This document shows, in pieces, positions 35,670-44,137 of a stretch of 48,752 bases of DNA; position 1 is the stretch's first letter; each line of letters starts with the position of its first letter. The notes below the pieces were generated by a model. That model was not told the origin of the DNA. It saw nothing but the letters and a program-made list of their open reading frames with translations, and made no database searches. The position numbers and the translations under genes are program-made. Origin of the DNA: Gordonia hirsuta DSM 44140 = NBRC 16056 (GTDB lineage: Bacteria > Actinomycetota > Actinomycetes > Mycobacteriales > Mycobacteriaceae); the NCBI RefSeq assembly GCF_000333015.1, contig NZ_BANT01000042.1, positions 1 to 48,752 on the forward strand, in the 5' to 3' direction.

Positions 35670-38600
35670 ATGGCTTCAGAAGCAAGCACGCGTGGCCGCA
35701 CGTCCGGATCCGCTCGCCGCAGCGCAGGTGGCGGTCGGTCCGGCGGTCCCGGTTCCCAGGGCGCACGGACCCGTACCCGGTCGGCGACTGCCACCCCGCC
35801 GCGCAGCGGCGGCACCCGAGGCGGCGCGCCCCGCGGCGGTAAGCGGGCACCGGCCCGTCAGCACTCGCAGGAACTGCACCGCGGTCCGTCGACCCTGGGC
35901 AGCCTCAGTCGCGGTGTCGGACGCGGGGTGGCAGCCGCCTGGAATCTGACAGCGCGCGGCGTCGGCGGCGTGACCCGCATCGGGCTGGCTCCGCAGGAGG
36001 ATCCCGACGATCCCGACTATGTGATCGACCATGTCCGCTGCCCGCGGCGCGACGGGACCGCGCTGGCGCTGGTCCTGCTGGCGGTCCTGATCATCGCCGG
36101 GGTCTGGTTCGCCGTGCCCGGTGCGCTCGGCGGAGTGGTCGACACCGGCGTGCGCTGGCTGATCGGTTCCCTGGCCTACATCGTGCCGGTGGTCCTGCTG
36201 GGTGTGGCCGTGGCGCTGACCCGCCGCGGCGCCAACCCTGCACGCCGGCTGCGCAATGTCGGTGGCGGACTTCTCCTGGGAATCAGTGTGCTGGGCCTGG
36301 CCCACCTGGTCACCGGTGCACCGACTGCGGCCGACGGCCGGGCCGGATCAGCTGGATTCCTCGGCTACGCCATGGGGACCCCGTTGACGCAGGCGGTGAC
36401 CCTGTGGGTCTCGGTGCCCCTGTTCGTGCTGTGCGGCCTGGGCGGCTTGCTGGCGCTGAGCGGACGGACCGTCGGCGAACTGGTCGACGGGGCCAGCGCC
36501 TACCTGGGTATCGGTGCCTATCACGACGACTATGACGCCTACGACGAGTACGGCGACTACGACGGCGGCGACTACGACGGCGGCGACTACGACGGCGGCG
36601 ACGACGACGGCTGGGACGACGCCGCGGGTGAGTACGCCGACGGCGACTACGACGACGAGCCCGGTGAGAGCTACCAGGGCGATTCGGTCGCGGTACGCGG
36701 CGGCCGGACCGCCGGTGCGGCGGCGATCGAGGATCCCGATGCGGAGGCCGATTGGGGCGATCCCTTCGAGAACTACCCGCCCGACGAGCGCCGGCGGTCC
36801 ACACCCCCGCGCCGGCCGGCGCCACCGGCCGGCCGATCGGCCCGGCGACCGTCGCGACCCACCGCCGGTGCGCGGCGCGATGCGCAGATGGCCGACCTGT
36901 ACACCGAACCGCTGCTGGACGTGCCCGAGGACCAGCAGGTCACCGAGCCGATCGGCCCGATCTCCACGGCCCCTGCGGCACCTGCTGCTGCTCGGCGGAC
37001 CGCTAAGACGGCGCCGGCCGGTCCGAAGGCGGCCGGCCCCAAGGCGAGCGGGCCTCAGCCGGCCAGGGCGAAGTCGTCCCCGTCCCCGTCGTCGGATTCG
37101 GACTACCAACTGCCGGCCACGGATCTGCTGATCGACGGTGACCCGCCCAAGCTGGGCAGTGCCACCAGCGAGGACATGATCGACCGCATCAACGGCGTGC
37201 TCGAACAGTTCAAGATCGATGCGGCGGTCACCGGCTACACCCGGGGCCCGACCGTCACCCGCTACGAGGTGGAGCTGGGACCGGCGGTCAAGGTCGAGAA
37301 GATCACCCAACTCCAGCGGAACATCGCCTATGCGGTGGCCACCGACAACGTCCGACTGCTCGCCCCGATTCCGGGCAAGTCGGCGGTGGGGATCGAGGTG
37401 CCCAACGCTGATCGCGAGATGGTCCGGCTGGCCGATGTCCTCAACGATCCGGACGCCTCCGACGAGGGCCACCCGATGCTCATCGGACTGGGCAAGGACA
37501 TCGAGGGCGACTTCGTCAGCGCCAACCTGGCGAAGATGCCGCATCTGCTGGTGGCCGGTTCGACGGGCTCGGGTAAGTCCAGCTTCGTCAACTCGATGCT
37601 GGTCTCGCTGCTGATCCGGTCCACCCCCGAACAGGTCCGGATGATCCTGATCGACCCGAAGATGGTCGAACTGACCCCGTATGAGGGGATCCCGCACCTG
37701 ATCACGCCGATCATCACCGAGCCGAAGAAGGCCGCGGCCGCACTGGCCTGGCTGGTCGAGGAGATGGAGCAGCGGTACCAGGACATGAAGGCCACCCGCG
37801 TACGGCATATCAACGACTTCAACGAGAAGGTGCGCACGGGCGAGATCACCACCCCGCTGGGCAGTGAACGCGAATACAAGCCGTACCCGTACATCCTGGC
37901 CGTCGTCGATGAGCTCGCCGACCTGATGATGACCGCGCCGCGCGATGTGGAGGACGCGATCGTGCGGATCACGCAGAAGGCCCGTGCGGCCGGTATCCAC
38001 TTGGTGCTGGCCACCCAGCGGCCGTCGGTGGACGTGGTGACCGGTCTGATCAAGACCAACGTGCCCTCCCGGCTGGCGTTCGCCACCAGTTCACTGACCG
38101 ACTCGCGGGTCATCCTCGATCAGCCCGGGGCCGAGAAGCTGATCGGGATGGGCGACGGTTTGTTCCTGCCGATGGGCGCGAACAAACCGATCCGCATGCA
38201 GGGTGCGTTCATCACCGACGAGGAGATCAACGCCGTCGTCGACTTCACCAAACAACAGTGCGAACCTGCCTTCGTCGAAGGGGTGACCGCAGCCAAGGCT
38301 GGTGACAAGAAGGAGATCGACGCCGATATCGGCGGCGACCTGGACGATCTGCTGCAGGCCGTCGAACTGGTGGTCTCCAGTCAGTTCGGCTCCACCTCGA
38401 TGCTCCAGCGGAAACTGCGGGTCGGCTTCGCCAAGGCCGGCCGGTTGATGGACCTGATGGAGACCCGCGGCGTCGTCGGGCCCAGCGAAGGCTCCAAGGC
38501 CCGTGAAGTGCTGGTCAAACCGGAAGACCTGGCCGGGGTCATCGCCTCGATCACCGGCGGGGGAGACGACACCGCAGACGAGGATCCGCCGCCCTTCTGA
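35670..38600 (+). CDS. ftsK: DNA translocase FtsK
   Basis: FtsK pumps chromosomal DNA at the division septum and activates dimer resolution. The 976-residue protein has a basic Ser/Gly/Arg-rich N-terminus, about four membrane segments (residues ~130-270), and a linker of ~220 residues. The motor follows, with Walker [21 protein letters not shown] and the arm [11 protein letters not shown], and the protein ends in a winged-helix gamma domain ([22 protein letters not shown]). The linker contains an unusual acidic Tyr/Asp/Gly run with three exact DYDGG repeats. The product is about 90 residues longer than M. tuberculosis FtsK, mostly in this linker. Confidence 0.96.
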   Translation: MASEASTRGRTSGSARRSAGGGRSGGPGSQGARTRTRSATATPPRSGGTRGGAPRGGKRAPARQHSQELHRGPSTLGSLSRGVGRGVAAAWNLTARGVGGVTRIGLAPQEDPDDPDYVIDHVRCPRRDGTALALVLLAVLIIAGVWFAVPGALGGVVDTGVRWLIGSLAYIVPVVLLGVAVALTRRGANPARRLRNVGGGLLLGISVLGLAHLVTGAPTAADGRAGSAGFLGYAMGTPLTQAVTLWVSVPLFVLCGLGGLLALSGRTVGELVDGASAYLGIGAYHDDYDAYDEYGDYDGGDYDGGDYDGGDDDGWDDAAGEYADGDYDDEPGESYQGDSVAVRGGRTAGAAAIEDPDAEADWGDPFENYPPDERRRSTPPRRPAPPAGRSARRPSRPTAGARRDAQMADLYTEPLLDVPEDQQVTEPIGPISTAPAAPAAARRTAKTAPAGPKAAGPKASGPQPARAKSSPSPSSDSDYQLPATDLLIDGDPPKLGSATSEDMIDRINGVLEQFKIDAAVTGYTRGPTVTRYEVELGPAVKVEKITQLQRNIAYAVATDNVRLLAPIPGKSAVGIEVPNADREMVRLADVLNDPDASDEGHPMLIGLGKDIEGDFVSANLAKMPHLLVAGSTGSGKSSFVNSMLVSLLIRSTPEQVRMILIDPKMVELTPYEGIPHLITPIITEPKKAAAALAWLVEEMEQRYQDMKATRVRHINDFNEKVRTGEITTPLGSEREYKPYPYILAVVDELADLMMTAPRDVEDAIVRITQKARAAGIHLVLATQRPSVDVVTGLIKTNVPSRLAFATSSLTDSRVILDQPGAEKLIGMGDGLFLPMGANKPIRMQGAFITDEEINAVVDFTKQQCEPAFVEGVTAAKAGDKKEIDADIGGDLDDLLQAVELVVSSQFGSTSMLQRKLRVGFAKAGRLMDLMETRGVVGPSEGSKAREVLVKPEDLAGVIASITGGGDDTADEDPPPF
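36555..36599 (+). repeat. Three perfect 15-bp tandem repeats inside ftsK
   Basis: The unit GACTACGACGGCGGC (Asp-Tyr-Asp-Gly-Gly) occurs three times without change at 36555-36569, 36570-36584 and 36585-36599. It is in frame and embedded in a longer acidic tract of about 50 residues. Perfect repeats of this size can expand or contract by slippage without breaking the frame. Confidence 0.9.
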
Positions 38601-38623
38601 TCGTTCCTTCCGCGGCCATGCCG

Positions 38624-38629
38624 TAGCAT
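38624..38629 (+). promoter_or_regulatory. -10 element TAGCAT upstream of the terC riboswitch
   Basis: TAGCAT matches TAnnnT and would start transcription near 38636, just before the first conserved riboswitch bases. Confidence 0.5.
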
Positions 38630-38640
38630 TGACGACACGA

Positions 38641-38807
38641 TCAGGAGGGGAGTATCCCCCCGACGGTGATCTCGTCAGCACGACGACGTGCAGCCGGTGT
38701 GCCGACCACCCCGCGCCTGCCGTGGTCCGGGACACCGGTCCGCACCCGCGGATGGGAGAGACCTCCAGCATCGCTTCCTTTGTGTTGCGCGCTGGAGGTT
38801 CTGCCGC
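38641..38807 (+). promoter_or_regulatory. yybP-ykoY manganese riboswitch controlling terC
   Basis: The leader has the hallmarks of the Mn2+-sensing yybP-ykoY class. A 5' GGAGG (38644-38648) is joined to the conserved loop GGAGTA (38649-38654), and a 3' AGAGACCTCC carries the second conserved loop and CCTCC (38762-38766), which closes P1 with the 5' GGAGG. The same 3' strand, CCTCCAGC (38762-38769), can instead pair perfectly with GCTGGAGG (38791-38798), the terC ribosome binding site, 9 nt before the ATG. Mn2+ binding should favour P1 and free the ribosome binding site, switching terC on. Both pairings are read directly from the sequence; metal response is established for the class. Confidence 0.88.
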
Positions 38808-39803
38808 ATGGACGTCTCGTTACTTACCTGGGTGATCACCTGTGCGGTGATCGCCGGATTGTTCGTCTTCGACTTCTTCTCGCATGTGCGCGTGCCGCAC
38901 GATCCGACGCTGCGCGAATCGGGTTTCTGGTCGACGGTCTACATCGCCCTGGCGCTGGCCTTCGGCGGCTTCGTCTGGTGGAAGTGGGGCGGGACCTACG
39001 GCGGCGAGTACTTCGCCGGCTTCGTCACCGAGAAGGCGTTATCGGTGGACAACCTCTTCGTCTTCGTGATCATCATGGCCAAGTTCATGGTGCCGCGGAT
39101 CTATCAGCAGAAGGTGCTGCTGCTGGGCATCGTGATGGCGCTGGTGATGCGCGGAGCGTTCATCGCCGTCGGCGCTGCCGCCATCGCCCGCTACAGCTGG
39201 GTGTTCTACCTGTTCGGTCTGTTCTTGATCCTGACCGCGGTCAAACTACTCGCTGAAAGCGATGAGCCGGCGGCGAACGAGGTCCAGCGCGAGGGTCGAA
39301 TCGAACGCTTCACCCGCCGGTTCCTGCGCACCTCCGAGCACTATGACGGAGACAAGCTCTTCACCGTCGAGAACGGCAAGCGGCTGGCGACCCCGCTGCT
39401 GATCGTGCTGATCGTCATCGGCTTCACCGATGTGCTGTTCGCCCTGGACTCGATTCCGGCGATCTACGGGCTGACCCAGCAGCCGTACCTGGTGTTCACC
39501 GCGAACGCCTTCGCGCTGATGGGCCTGCGACAGCTGTACTTCCTGCTCGGCGGACTGCTGAACAAGCTGATCTACCTGTCCTACGGGCTGGCGCTGATCC
39601 TGGCGTTCATCGGAGTGAAGCTGGTGCTGCACGCACTGCACGAGAACACGCTGGGCTTCCTCAACGGCGGGGCCCCGGTCCCGGTGCCGCAGATCTCGAC
39701 CCCGGTCAGTCTCGGGGTGATCGGTGCGACGCTGGTGATCACCACCATCGCCAGTCTGCTGGTCAGTCGCCGAAGGGACCGTAGAGGTTCTTCCACTCGC
39801 TGA
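38808..39803 (+). CDS. TerC/Alx-family membrane protein, probable manganese exporter
   Basis: The 331-residue protein has about nine membrane segments and the TerC signatures EKALSVDNLFVFVIIMAKF and GFTDVLFALDSIPAIYGLT, whose acidic residues in the membrane are thought to coordinate the metal. Related proteins (Alx, MeeF/MeeY) export Mn2+ or load it into exported enzymes. The ATG at 38808 follows the GGAGG released by the riboswitch; upstream open codons fall inside the riboswitch and are not used. Its end overlaps the convergent YciI gene by 41 bp. Confidence 0.93.
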   Translation: MDVSLLTWVITCAVIAGLFVFDFFSHVRVPHDPTLRESGFWSTVYIALALAFGGFVWWKWGGTYGGEYFAGFVTEKALSVDNLFVFVIIMAKFMVPRIYQQKVLLLGIVMALVMRGAFIAVGAAAIARYSWVFYLFGLFLILTAVKLLAESDEPAANEVQREGRIERFTRRFLRTSEHYDGDKLFTVENGKRLATPLLIVLIVIGFTDVLFALDSIPAIYGLTQQPYLVFTANAFALMGLRQLYFLLGGLLNKLIYLSYGLALILAFIGVKLVLHALHENTLGFLNGGAPVPVPQISTPVSLGVIGATLVITTIASLLVSRRRDRRGSSTR

Positions 39804-40047
39804 TCGTGGTGGCGTCGATGGCGCCGACGAGTGCGAACGGGTCGTGGGCCAGGATCTCGGCGGCGGCCTGCCGGTCCTCGGCGCGGATCATCAGCAGGGC
39901 GCCGGACCCGTCGGTGTAGGGGCCCACCATCAGGATCACCCCGGCCTCGTGGCCGTCGCTGAGCCACAGCCGGTGCGCGGGACGATGTTCATCGCGCAGG
40001 TCGGCGCGTTCGGGACCGTAGGTGTATTCGACGGCGAAATTCGGCAT
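39763..40047 (-). CDS. YciI-family small protein
   Basis: The 94-residue protein is a dimeric alpha/beta-barrel YciI-like protein. It has AVEYTYGPERADLRDEHRPA, which carries the family's conserved His, GVILMVGPYTDGSGALLMIR and a final EWKNLYGPFGD. The function of the family is mostly unknown. TAGAGT 6 nt before the ATG suggests its own leaderless promoter, although argA lies 52 bp upstream on the same strand. Confidence 0.85.
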   Translation of the reverse strand: MPNFAVEYTYGPERADLRDEHRPAHRLWLSDGHEAGVILMVGPYTDGSGALLMIRAEDRQAAAEILAHDPFALVGAIDATTISEWKNLYGPFGD

Positions 40048-40053
40048 GTGGCA

Positions 40054-40059
40054 ACTCTA
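40054..40059 (-). promoter_or_regulatory. -10 element TAGAGT, YciI gene, leaderless type
   Basis: The minus strand reads TAGAGT, 6 nt, then the ATG at 40047. Confidence 0.55.
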
Positions 40060-40099
40060 GCGTCCCGGTGCGGACACGGGCGGGCACCGGCGCGGGTGG

Positions 40100-40633
40100 T
40101 CACAAGACGACGAGCATCCGGGTGTTGCCGAGAGTGTTCGGTTTGACGTAACTCAGGTCGAGGAATTCGGCGACGCCGGTGTCATAGGAGCGGCACATCT
40201 CTTCGAAGACCTCCGCGGTGACCGGGGCGCCCTGAATCTCCACGAAACCGTGCCGGGCGAAGAACTCGACTTCGAAGGTCAGCACGAAGACCCGGCTCAG
40301 TTCGAGCTCGCGGGCCACCTCCAGCAGCTGCGTGACGATGCGGTGCCCCACGCCGCGGCCGGCGACCCGGGGGTCTACGGCCACGGTCCGCACCTCGCCC
40401 AGGTCGTCCCACATCACATGCAGGGCCCCGCAGCCCACCACCTCGCCGGCGATCTCGGCGACCCAGAACTCCTGGACGGCCTCGTAGAGGGTGACCAGAT
40501 TCTTGCCGAGCAAGATCTTGCCGGCATATACGTCGACCAGCTCTTTGATGTGCGGAACGTCCGATGTCCGGGCACGGCGGACGACGATCTCATCGTGATC
40601 GACGGGAGCATCGGCCGACTGCGGTGTAGACAT
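40100..40633 (-). CDS. argA: Amino-acid N-acetyltransferase (short ArgA)
   Basis: The 177-residue GNAT enzyme matches the short actinobacterial N-acetylglutamate synthase found beside pgsA (Rv2747 in M. tuberculosis), which feeds arginine synthesis. It has VVRRARTSDVPHIKELVDVY at the start, the acetyl-CoA loop VDPRVAGRGVGHRIVTQLLE and FARHGFVEIQGAPV. It lacks the kinase-like domain of classical ArgA, as usual for this class. The ATG at 40633 is preferred; the frame upstream is antisense to pgsA. Confidence 0.9.
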   Translation of the reverse strand: MSTPQSADAPVDHDEIVVRRARTSDVPHIKELVDVYAGKILLGKNLVTLYEAVQEFWVAEIAGEVVGCGALHVMWDDLGEVRTVAVDPRVAGRGVGHRIVTQLLEVARELELSRVFVLTFEVEFFARHGFVEIQGAPVTAEVFEEMCRSYDTGVAEFLDLSYVKPNTLGNTRMLVVL

Positions 40634-40641
40634 AGAAATAG

Positions 40642-40647
40642 ACAATA
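40642..40647 (-). promoter_or_regulatory. -10 element TATTGT, argA, leaderless type
   Basis: The minus strand reads TATTGT, 8 nt, then the argA ATG. The flanks are unusually A/T-rich for this genome. Confidence 0.5.
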
Positions 40648-40694
40648 GACCCGCGTGGGCCAGACCTGTCCGGACAGCCGGGATGGCGGGCCGA

Positions 40695-40700
40695 TACTGT
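40695..40700 (+). promoter_or_regulatory. -10 element TACTGT, pgsA, leaderless type
   Basis: TACTGT is followed by 6 nt and GTG 40707, which supports that start over the upstream in-frame ATG at 40683. Confidence 0.55.
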
Positions 40701-40706
40701 AGTGGC

Positions 40707-41300
40707 GTGACCGAGCCGATCTCCCAGCCCCAGGTGCCGCAGCAAGCGCCGCCGGTGTTGAATCTGGCGAACGGTCTGACGGTGTTCCGGATCATCCTGG
40801 TGCCGATCTTCGTGGTCGTCCTGTTCGTCGCCGAAGGCACCGAGAACGCGTGGCGGATCGCGGCCTTCGTGATCTTCGCCGTCGCTGCGGTGACCGACCA
40901 GCTCGACGGCCGGATCGCCCGGGCCTGGGGTCTGGTCACCGATTTCGGGAAGCTCGCCGATCCGATCGCCGACAAGGCGCTCATCGGCGCGGCCCTGGTG
41001 AGCTTGTCGATTCTCGGAGTGATCCCGTGGTGGATCACCGCGGTGATCCTGGTCCGGGAGATCGGTGTGACCCTGCTGCGATTCTGGGTGGTGCGCCACG
41101 GGGTGATCGCCGCCAGCCAGGGGGGAAAGCTAAAGACGCTGCTGCAGTCGATCGGGATCGGGCTGCTGATCCTTCCGCTGCACGGTGTCGCCCACACCAC
41201 CGCGATGGTGATCCTCTACGCTGCGGTCGCGGTCACCGTGGTCACCGGCGCCGACTACGTATGGCGTGCGCTGGTGATTCGGCGCGGAGCGTCGTCGTGA
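40707..41300 (+). CDS. pgsA: CDP-alcohol phosphatidyltransferase (PgsA-type)
   Basis: The enzyme probably makes phosphatidylglycerophosphate from CDP-diacylglycerol in the membrane. The 197-residue protein has about five membrane helices and the complete signature DxxDGxxAR...GxxxDxxxD: Asp64, Asp67, Gly68, Ala71 and Arg72 in TDQLDGRIARAW, then Asp85 and Asp89 in GKLADPIADK. The gene is divergent from argA and precedes clgR, as pgsA3 does in M. tuberculosis. Substrate choice is inferred from family. Confidence 0.92.
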   Translation: MTEPISQPQVPQQAPPVLNLANGLTVFRIILVPIFVVVLFVAEGTENAWRIAAFVIFAVAAVTDQLDGRIARAWGLVTDFGKLADPIADKALIGAALVSLSILGVIPWWITAVILVREIGVTLLRFWVVRHGVIAASQGGKLKTLLQSIGIGLLILPLHGVAHTTAMVILYAAVAVTVVTGADYVWRALVIRRGASS

Positions 41301-41399
41301 CGGCCGTGCCGCTGCCGCAGAATTCCGCTAATCTCGAGGACACCGACTTCTCGGCGTGCGCAGCCCGCATACGCCGTGACGATGATGAAGGAGTGGTCG

Positions 41400-41687
41400 T
41401 TGGCACTACTGCTGCGTGAGGCGCTCGGAGACGAGTTGCGCCGGCTACGGACGGAACAGGGGCGGACCCTGCGCGAGGTATCGACCTCGGCACGGGTGTC
41501 GCTGGGTTACCTGTCCGAGGTCGAACGCGGTCAGAAGGAAGCCTCCAGCGAACTGCTCGCCGCCATCTGCCTCGCACTCGACGTTCCCGTCGGTGCGGTG
41601 CTGACCAGTGTCGGACACACCATGACACCGCCGGTGGTCGAGGTGCTGCCGACCGAAGCCGCCGCCGGTACGCTCGTCGCAGCCTGA
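41400..41687 (+). CDS. clgR: ClgR, XRE-type activator of protease and stress genes
   Basis: ClgR activates clp protease genes and the psp envelope-stress genes in actinobacteria. The 95-residue protein has a near-diagnostic helix-turn-helix: [20 protein letters not shown] and [20 protein letters not shown]. The TTG at 41400 is chosen because AAGGAG lies 6 nt upstream and relatives begin near ALLLRE; an upstream in-frame ATG at 41376 would place that ribosome binding site inside the gene. pspA follows 76 bp later. Confidence 0.92.
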   Translation: MALLLREALGDELRRLRTEQGRTLREVSTSARVSLGYLSEVERGQKEASSELLAAICLALDVPVGAVLTSVGHTMTPPVVEVLPTEAAAGTLVAA

Positions 41688-41763
41688 GCGGGCGCGGTAC
41701 ATTTCTTTCGGCTCGACCAGCCAGTGACCAGAGACCGGCCAGATACAAAGGGGACATCCGACA

Positions 41764-42552
41764 ATGGCTAATCCGTTCGTGAAGCTGTGGCGCTACTTCA
41801 CCGCCTGGAGCAACGACACGATCGACCAGAAGGCCGATCCCCGCATTCAGATCGAACAGGCGATCGGCGACGCGCAGCGTCAGCACGAGGCCCTGTCGAA
41901 GCAGGCGGCCGCGGTGATCGGCAATCAGCGCCAGGTCGAAATGCGACTCAACCGTCAGCTGGAGAAGATCGAACAGCTGCAGGCCAACGTCCGCCAGGCC
42001 ATCACCCTGGCCGATCAGGCGTCCGCCGCCGGTGACACCCGCAAGGTGACCGAGTACACCAACGCCGCAGAGGCCTTCGCCGCGCAATTGGTGACCGCCG
42101 AGCAGAGCGTCGAAGACCTCAAGGTCCTGCACGATCAGTCCCTGACGGCGGCGGCCTCGGCCAAACAGGCCGTCGAGCGCAACGCCGTGGTTCTCAAGGG
42201 CAAACTCGACGAACGGACCAAACTGCTCGGTCAGCTGGAACAGGCCAAGATGCAGGAGCAGGTCAGCGCGTCTTTGAACCAGATGAGCGAGCTGACCGCT
42301 CCGGGCAACACCCCCAACCTGGATCAGGTCCGTGAACGGATCGAACGCCGCTACGCCAACGCCCTGGGCTCGGCGGAGCTGGCACAGGATTCGGTCGCTG
42401 GCCGCATGATGGAGGTGGAGCAGGCCAGCATTCAGATGGCCGGTCACGCTCGCCTCGAGTCGATCCGCGCCAGCATGGGGCTGGAGGCCCCGAAGCCGCA
42501 GTCGCAGGTCGAGGCCGGTGACGCCGAGTCGCAGGCCAAGGGCGAGAACTGA
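41764..42552 (+). CDS. pspA: PspA/IM30 family membrane-protecting protein
   Basis: PspA coats and stabilises the cytoplasmic membrane under envelope stress. The 262-residue protein is almost wholly helical, with [20 protein letters not shown] as the membrane-binding helix, a long coiled coil (about residues 25-185) with [20 protein letters not shown], and a C-terminal helix. clgR lies directly upstream, as in M. tuberculosis. The mycobacterial partners pspM and pspN are not downstream; a glycosyltransferase-like gene begins at the pspA stop instead. Confidence 0.94.
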   Translation: MANPFVKLWRYFTAWSNDTIDQKADPRIQIEQAIGDAQRQHEALSKQAAAVIGNQRQVEMRLNRQLEKIEQLQANVRQAITLADQASAAGDTRKVTEYTNAAEAFAAQLVTAEQSVEDLKVLHDQSLTAAASAKQAVERNAVVLKGKLDERTKLLGQLEQAKMQEQVSASLNQMSELTAPGNTPNLDQVRERIERRYANALGSAELAQDSVAGRMMEVEQASIQMAGHARLESIRASMGLEAPKPQSQVEAGDAESQAKGEN

Positions 42553-43724
42553 GCAGAATCGCCTTCGTGGCCGGCTCGGATGCCGGTCACGCGTTCACCG
42601 CACTCGGACTGGCCGCACGCTTCGCCGCCGCCGGGGACGAGACGGTGGTGTACACCGGTACCCGCTGGACGCAGGCCGGAGCCCGACGCGGCCTGACGGT
42701 GCGTGAGTTGCCGGGCCTGACCGCCCGTGACGACGAAGACGACACCGATGCCGGGGCCAAACTCAGTACCCGCGCCGCACGGATGGCCGTCGAACTGGCG
42801 CCCCTGCTGGCCGTGGACGCACCCGATCTGGTGATCTGCGACGCGATCACACTGGCCGGGGGATGGGCCGCCGAGCTGGTTGGAATCCCCTGGATCGAGC
42901 TGTCTCCGCACCCGCTCTACGAGCAGTCGCGCGGACTGCCGCCCATCGGTGCCGGACTGGCGGTGGGAACCGGTCTGCGCGGACGTCTGCGGGACCGCGT
43001 CCTGCGTGCGCTCAGCGCCCCGGCCGAGGCCCGCGGGCGCGCTCAACGCGCAGCCGCGCGACGGAGCATCGGACTGTCGGCGGTCCCCGCACCGGCCGCC
43101 CGCTTCGTGGCCACCCTGCCCGGGCTGGAGGAACCGCGGCCGGACTGGCCGTCGTGGACGCACCTGATCGGCCCCCAGTTCTTCGAGCCGACCGACGACG
43201 AGTTCCCCGTGCCCGCTGGATCGGGGCCGCTGATCGTGGTCTGCCCATCGACCGCCCAGAGCGGTAACGACGAGATGGCCCGAGCAGCCCTCGGTGCGCT
43301 GGCACAGCTGTCGGCCGCTGTGCCGCTGCGGGTGGTGTACTCGGCACTGGAAGCCCCCGCGGGGCTCGACGAGGTGCCCGAAGCCCTGATAGCCGGACTG
43401 GGCCGCCAGGACCGGATTCTGGCGCAGGCCGATCTGGTGATCTGCGGCGGTGGCCACGGGCTGTTGGCCAAGGCGCTGTCGGCCGGAGTGCCGGCCGTGG
43501 TGATTCCCGGCGGCGGAGATCAGTGGGAGTTGGCTTGCCGGGTGCAACGCGCCGGAGCCGGGGTGCGGGTGCGACCGGCCGATCGAGACGCGGTCGCCGC
43601 GGCTGTCGGCCGGGTGCTGGATGATCCGGGTTATGCGCAGGCGGCGGCCGCGATCGCCGCCACGGTCAGCCAGACGCACGATCCGGTGCTCGTGGCGCAC
43701 CGGATCATCGAGGAGGCGGCGTGA
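42549..43724 (+). CDS. MGT/GT-B-type glycosyltransferase-like protein (Rv2739c-like)
   Basis: The protein resembles GT-B transferases of the macrolide/sterol type: an N-terminal [20 protein letters not shown] loop and a C-terminal nucleotide-sugar site with [20 protein letters not shown] and [14 protein letters not shown] comparable alanine-rich transferase (Rv2739c) lies before DUF3046 and recA in mycobacteria. The first standard start is GTG 42567, but it would cut the first beta-strand. A CTG at 42549, overlapping the pspA stop as CTGA, gives a complete [11 protein letters not shown] start (391 residues). The acceptor is unknown. The start is my inference. Confidence 0.8.
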   Translation: MSRIAFVAGSDAGHAFTALGLAARFAAAGDETVVYTGTRWTQAGARRGLTVRELPGLTARDDEDDTDAGAKLSTRAARMAVELAPLLAVDAPDLVICDAITLAGGWAAELVGIPWIELSPHPLYEQSRGLPPIGAGLAVGTGLRGRLRDRVLRALSAPAEARGRAQRAAARRSIGLSAVPAPAARFVATLPGLEEPRPDWPSWTHLIGPQFFEPTDDEFPVPAGSGPLIVVCPSTAQSGNDEMARAALGALAQLSAAVPLRVVYSALEAPAGLDEVPEALIAGLGRQDRILAQADLVICGGGHGLLAKALSAGVPAVVIPGGGDQWELACRVQRAGAGVRVRPADRDAVAAAVGRVLDDPGYAQAAAAIAATVSQTHDPVLVAHRIIEEAA

Positions 43725-43749
43725 GGGCCGCTCACGGCAGGGAGCAGAT

Positions 43750-43944
43750 ATGCGGCTGACCGAGTTCACCGAATTCATGCATACCGAGTTCGGCCAGCGT
43801 ACCGCCGATGCGATGCTGGTCGACCACGCGATTCTAGAACTGGGCGGGCGCACCGGCGCCCAGGCCATCGAGGACGGTGTCGACCCGCGACTGGTCTGGC
43901 GGGCCCTGTGCGCAGACTTCGACGTACCGCCCGAACGGCGGTGA
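43750..43944 (+). CDS. DUF3046 protein
   Basis: The 64-residue protein (MRLTEFTEFMHTEFG to FDVPPERR) matches DUF3046, a small conserved actinobacterial protein found directly upstream of recA (Rv2738c in M. tuberculosis). AGGGAG about 6 nt upstream supports the ATG. Its function is unknown, but its position is highly conserved. Confidence 0.9.
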   Translation: MRLTEFTEFMHTEFGQRTADAMLVDHAILELGGRTGAQAIEDGVDPRLVWRALCADFDVPPERR

Positions 43945-43984
43945 GGCTCGCCGCGCGCGACGGCTGCGGCGTGTCGACTTGCGT

Positions 43985-44000
43985 TCGAACGTCTGTTCGC
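43985..44000 (+). promoter_or_regulatory. SOS box (LexA operator) of recA
   Basis: TCGAACGTCTGTTCGC fits the mycobacterial/Gram-positive LexA site TCGAAC-N4-GTTCGA with one mismatch in the last base. It lies 137 bp before the recA ATG, so recA-recX should be DNA-damage inducible. Confidence 0.85.
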
Positions 44001-44038
44001 AGATTCTTGAATGGAACGCAGCGGCGGGCCGGTGCGTC

Positions 44039-44044
44039 TAATAC
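44039..44044 (+). promoter_or_regulatory. Candidate -10 TAATAC for recA
   Basis: TAATAC lies 38 bp downstream of the SOS box and 93 bp before the recA start. It departs from TAnnnT in the last base, and a second promoter is possible. Confidence 0.35.
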
Positions 44045-44137
44045 ATACCGGCGGCACAGTCTTCCGGGAACGGTTTTGTCGGAGGGTGCCCCTACGGTGT
44101 GGGCATGACTGGCAAGAAGACGAAACGAGGGAACACC

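Noticed and set aside
36555..36599. Tandem repeat as a possible CRISPR or mobile-element trace
   Set aside because: The 15-bp repeats are contiguous, in frame and code for DYDGG units; no spacers or flanking duplications exist.
38688..38807. Upstream extension of terC
   Set aside because: These codons lie inside the riboswitch aptamer and switch helix; the ribosome binding site points to ATG 38808.
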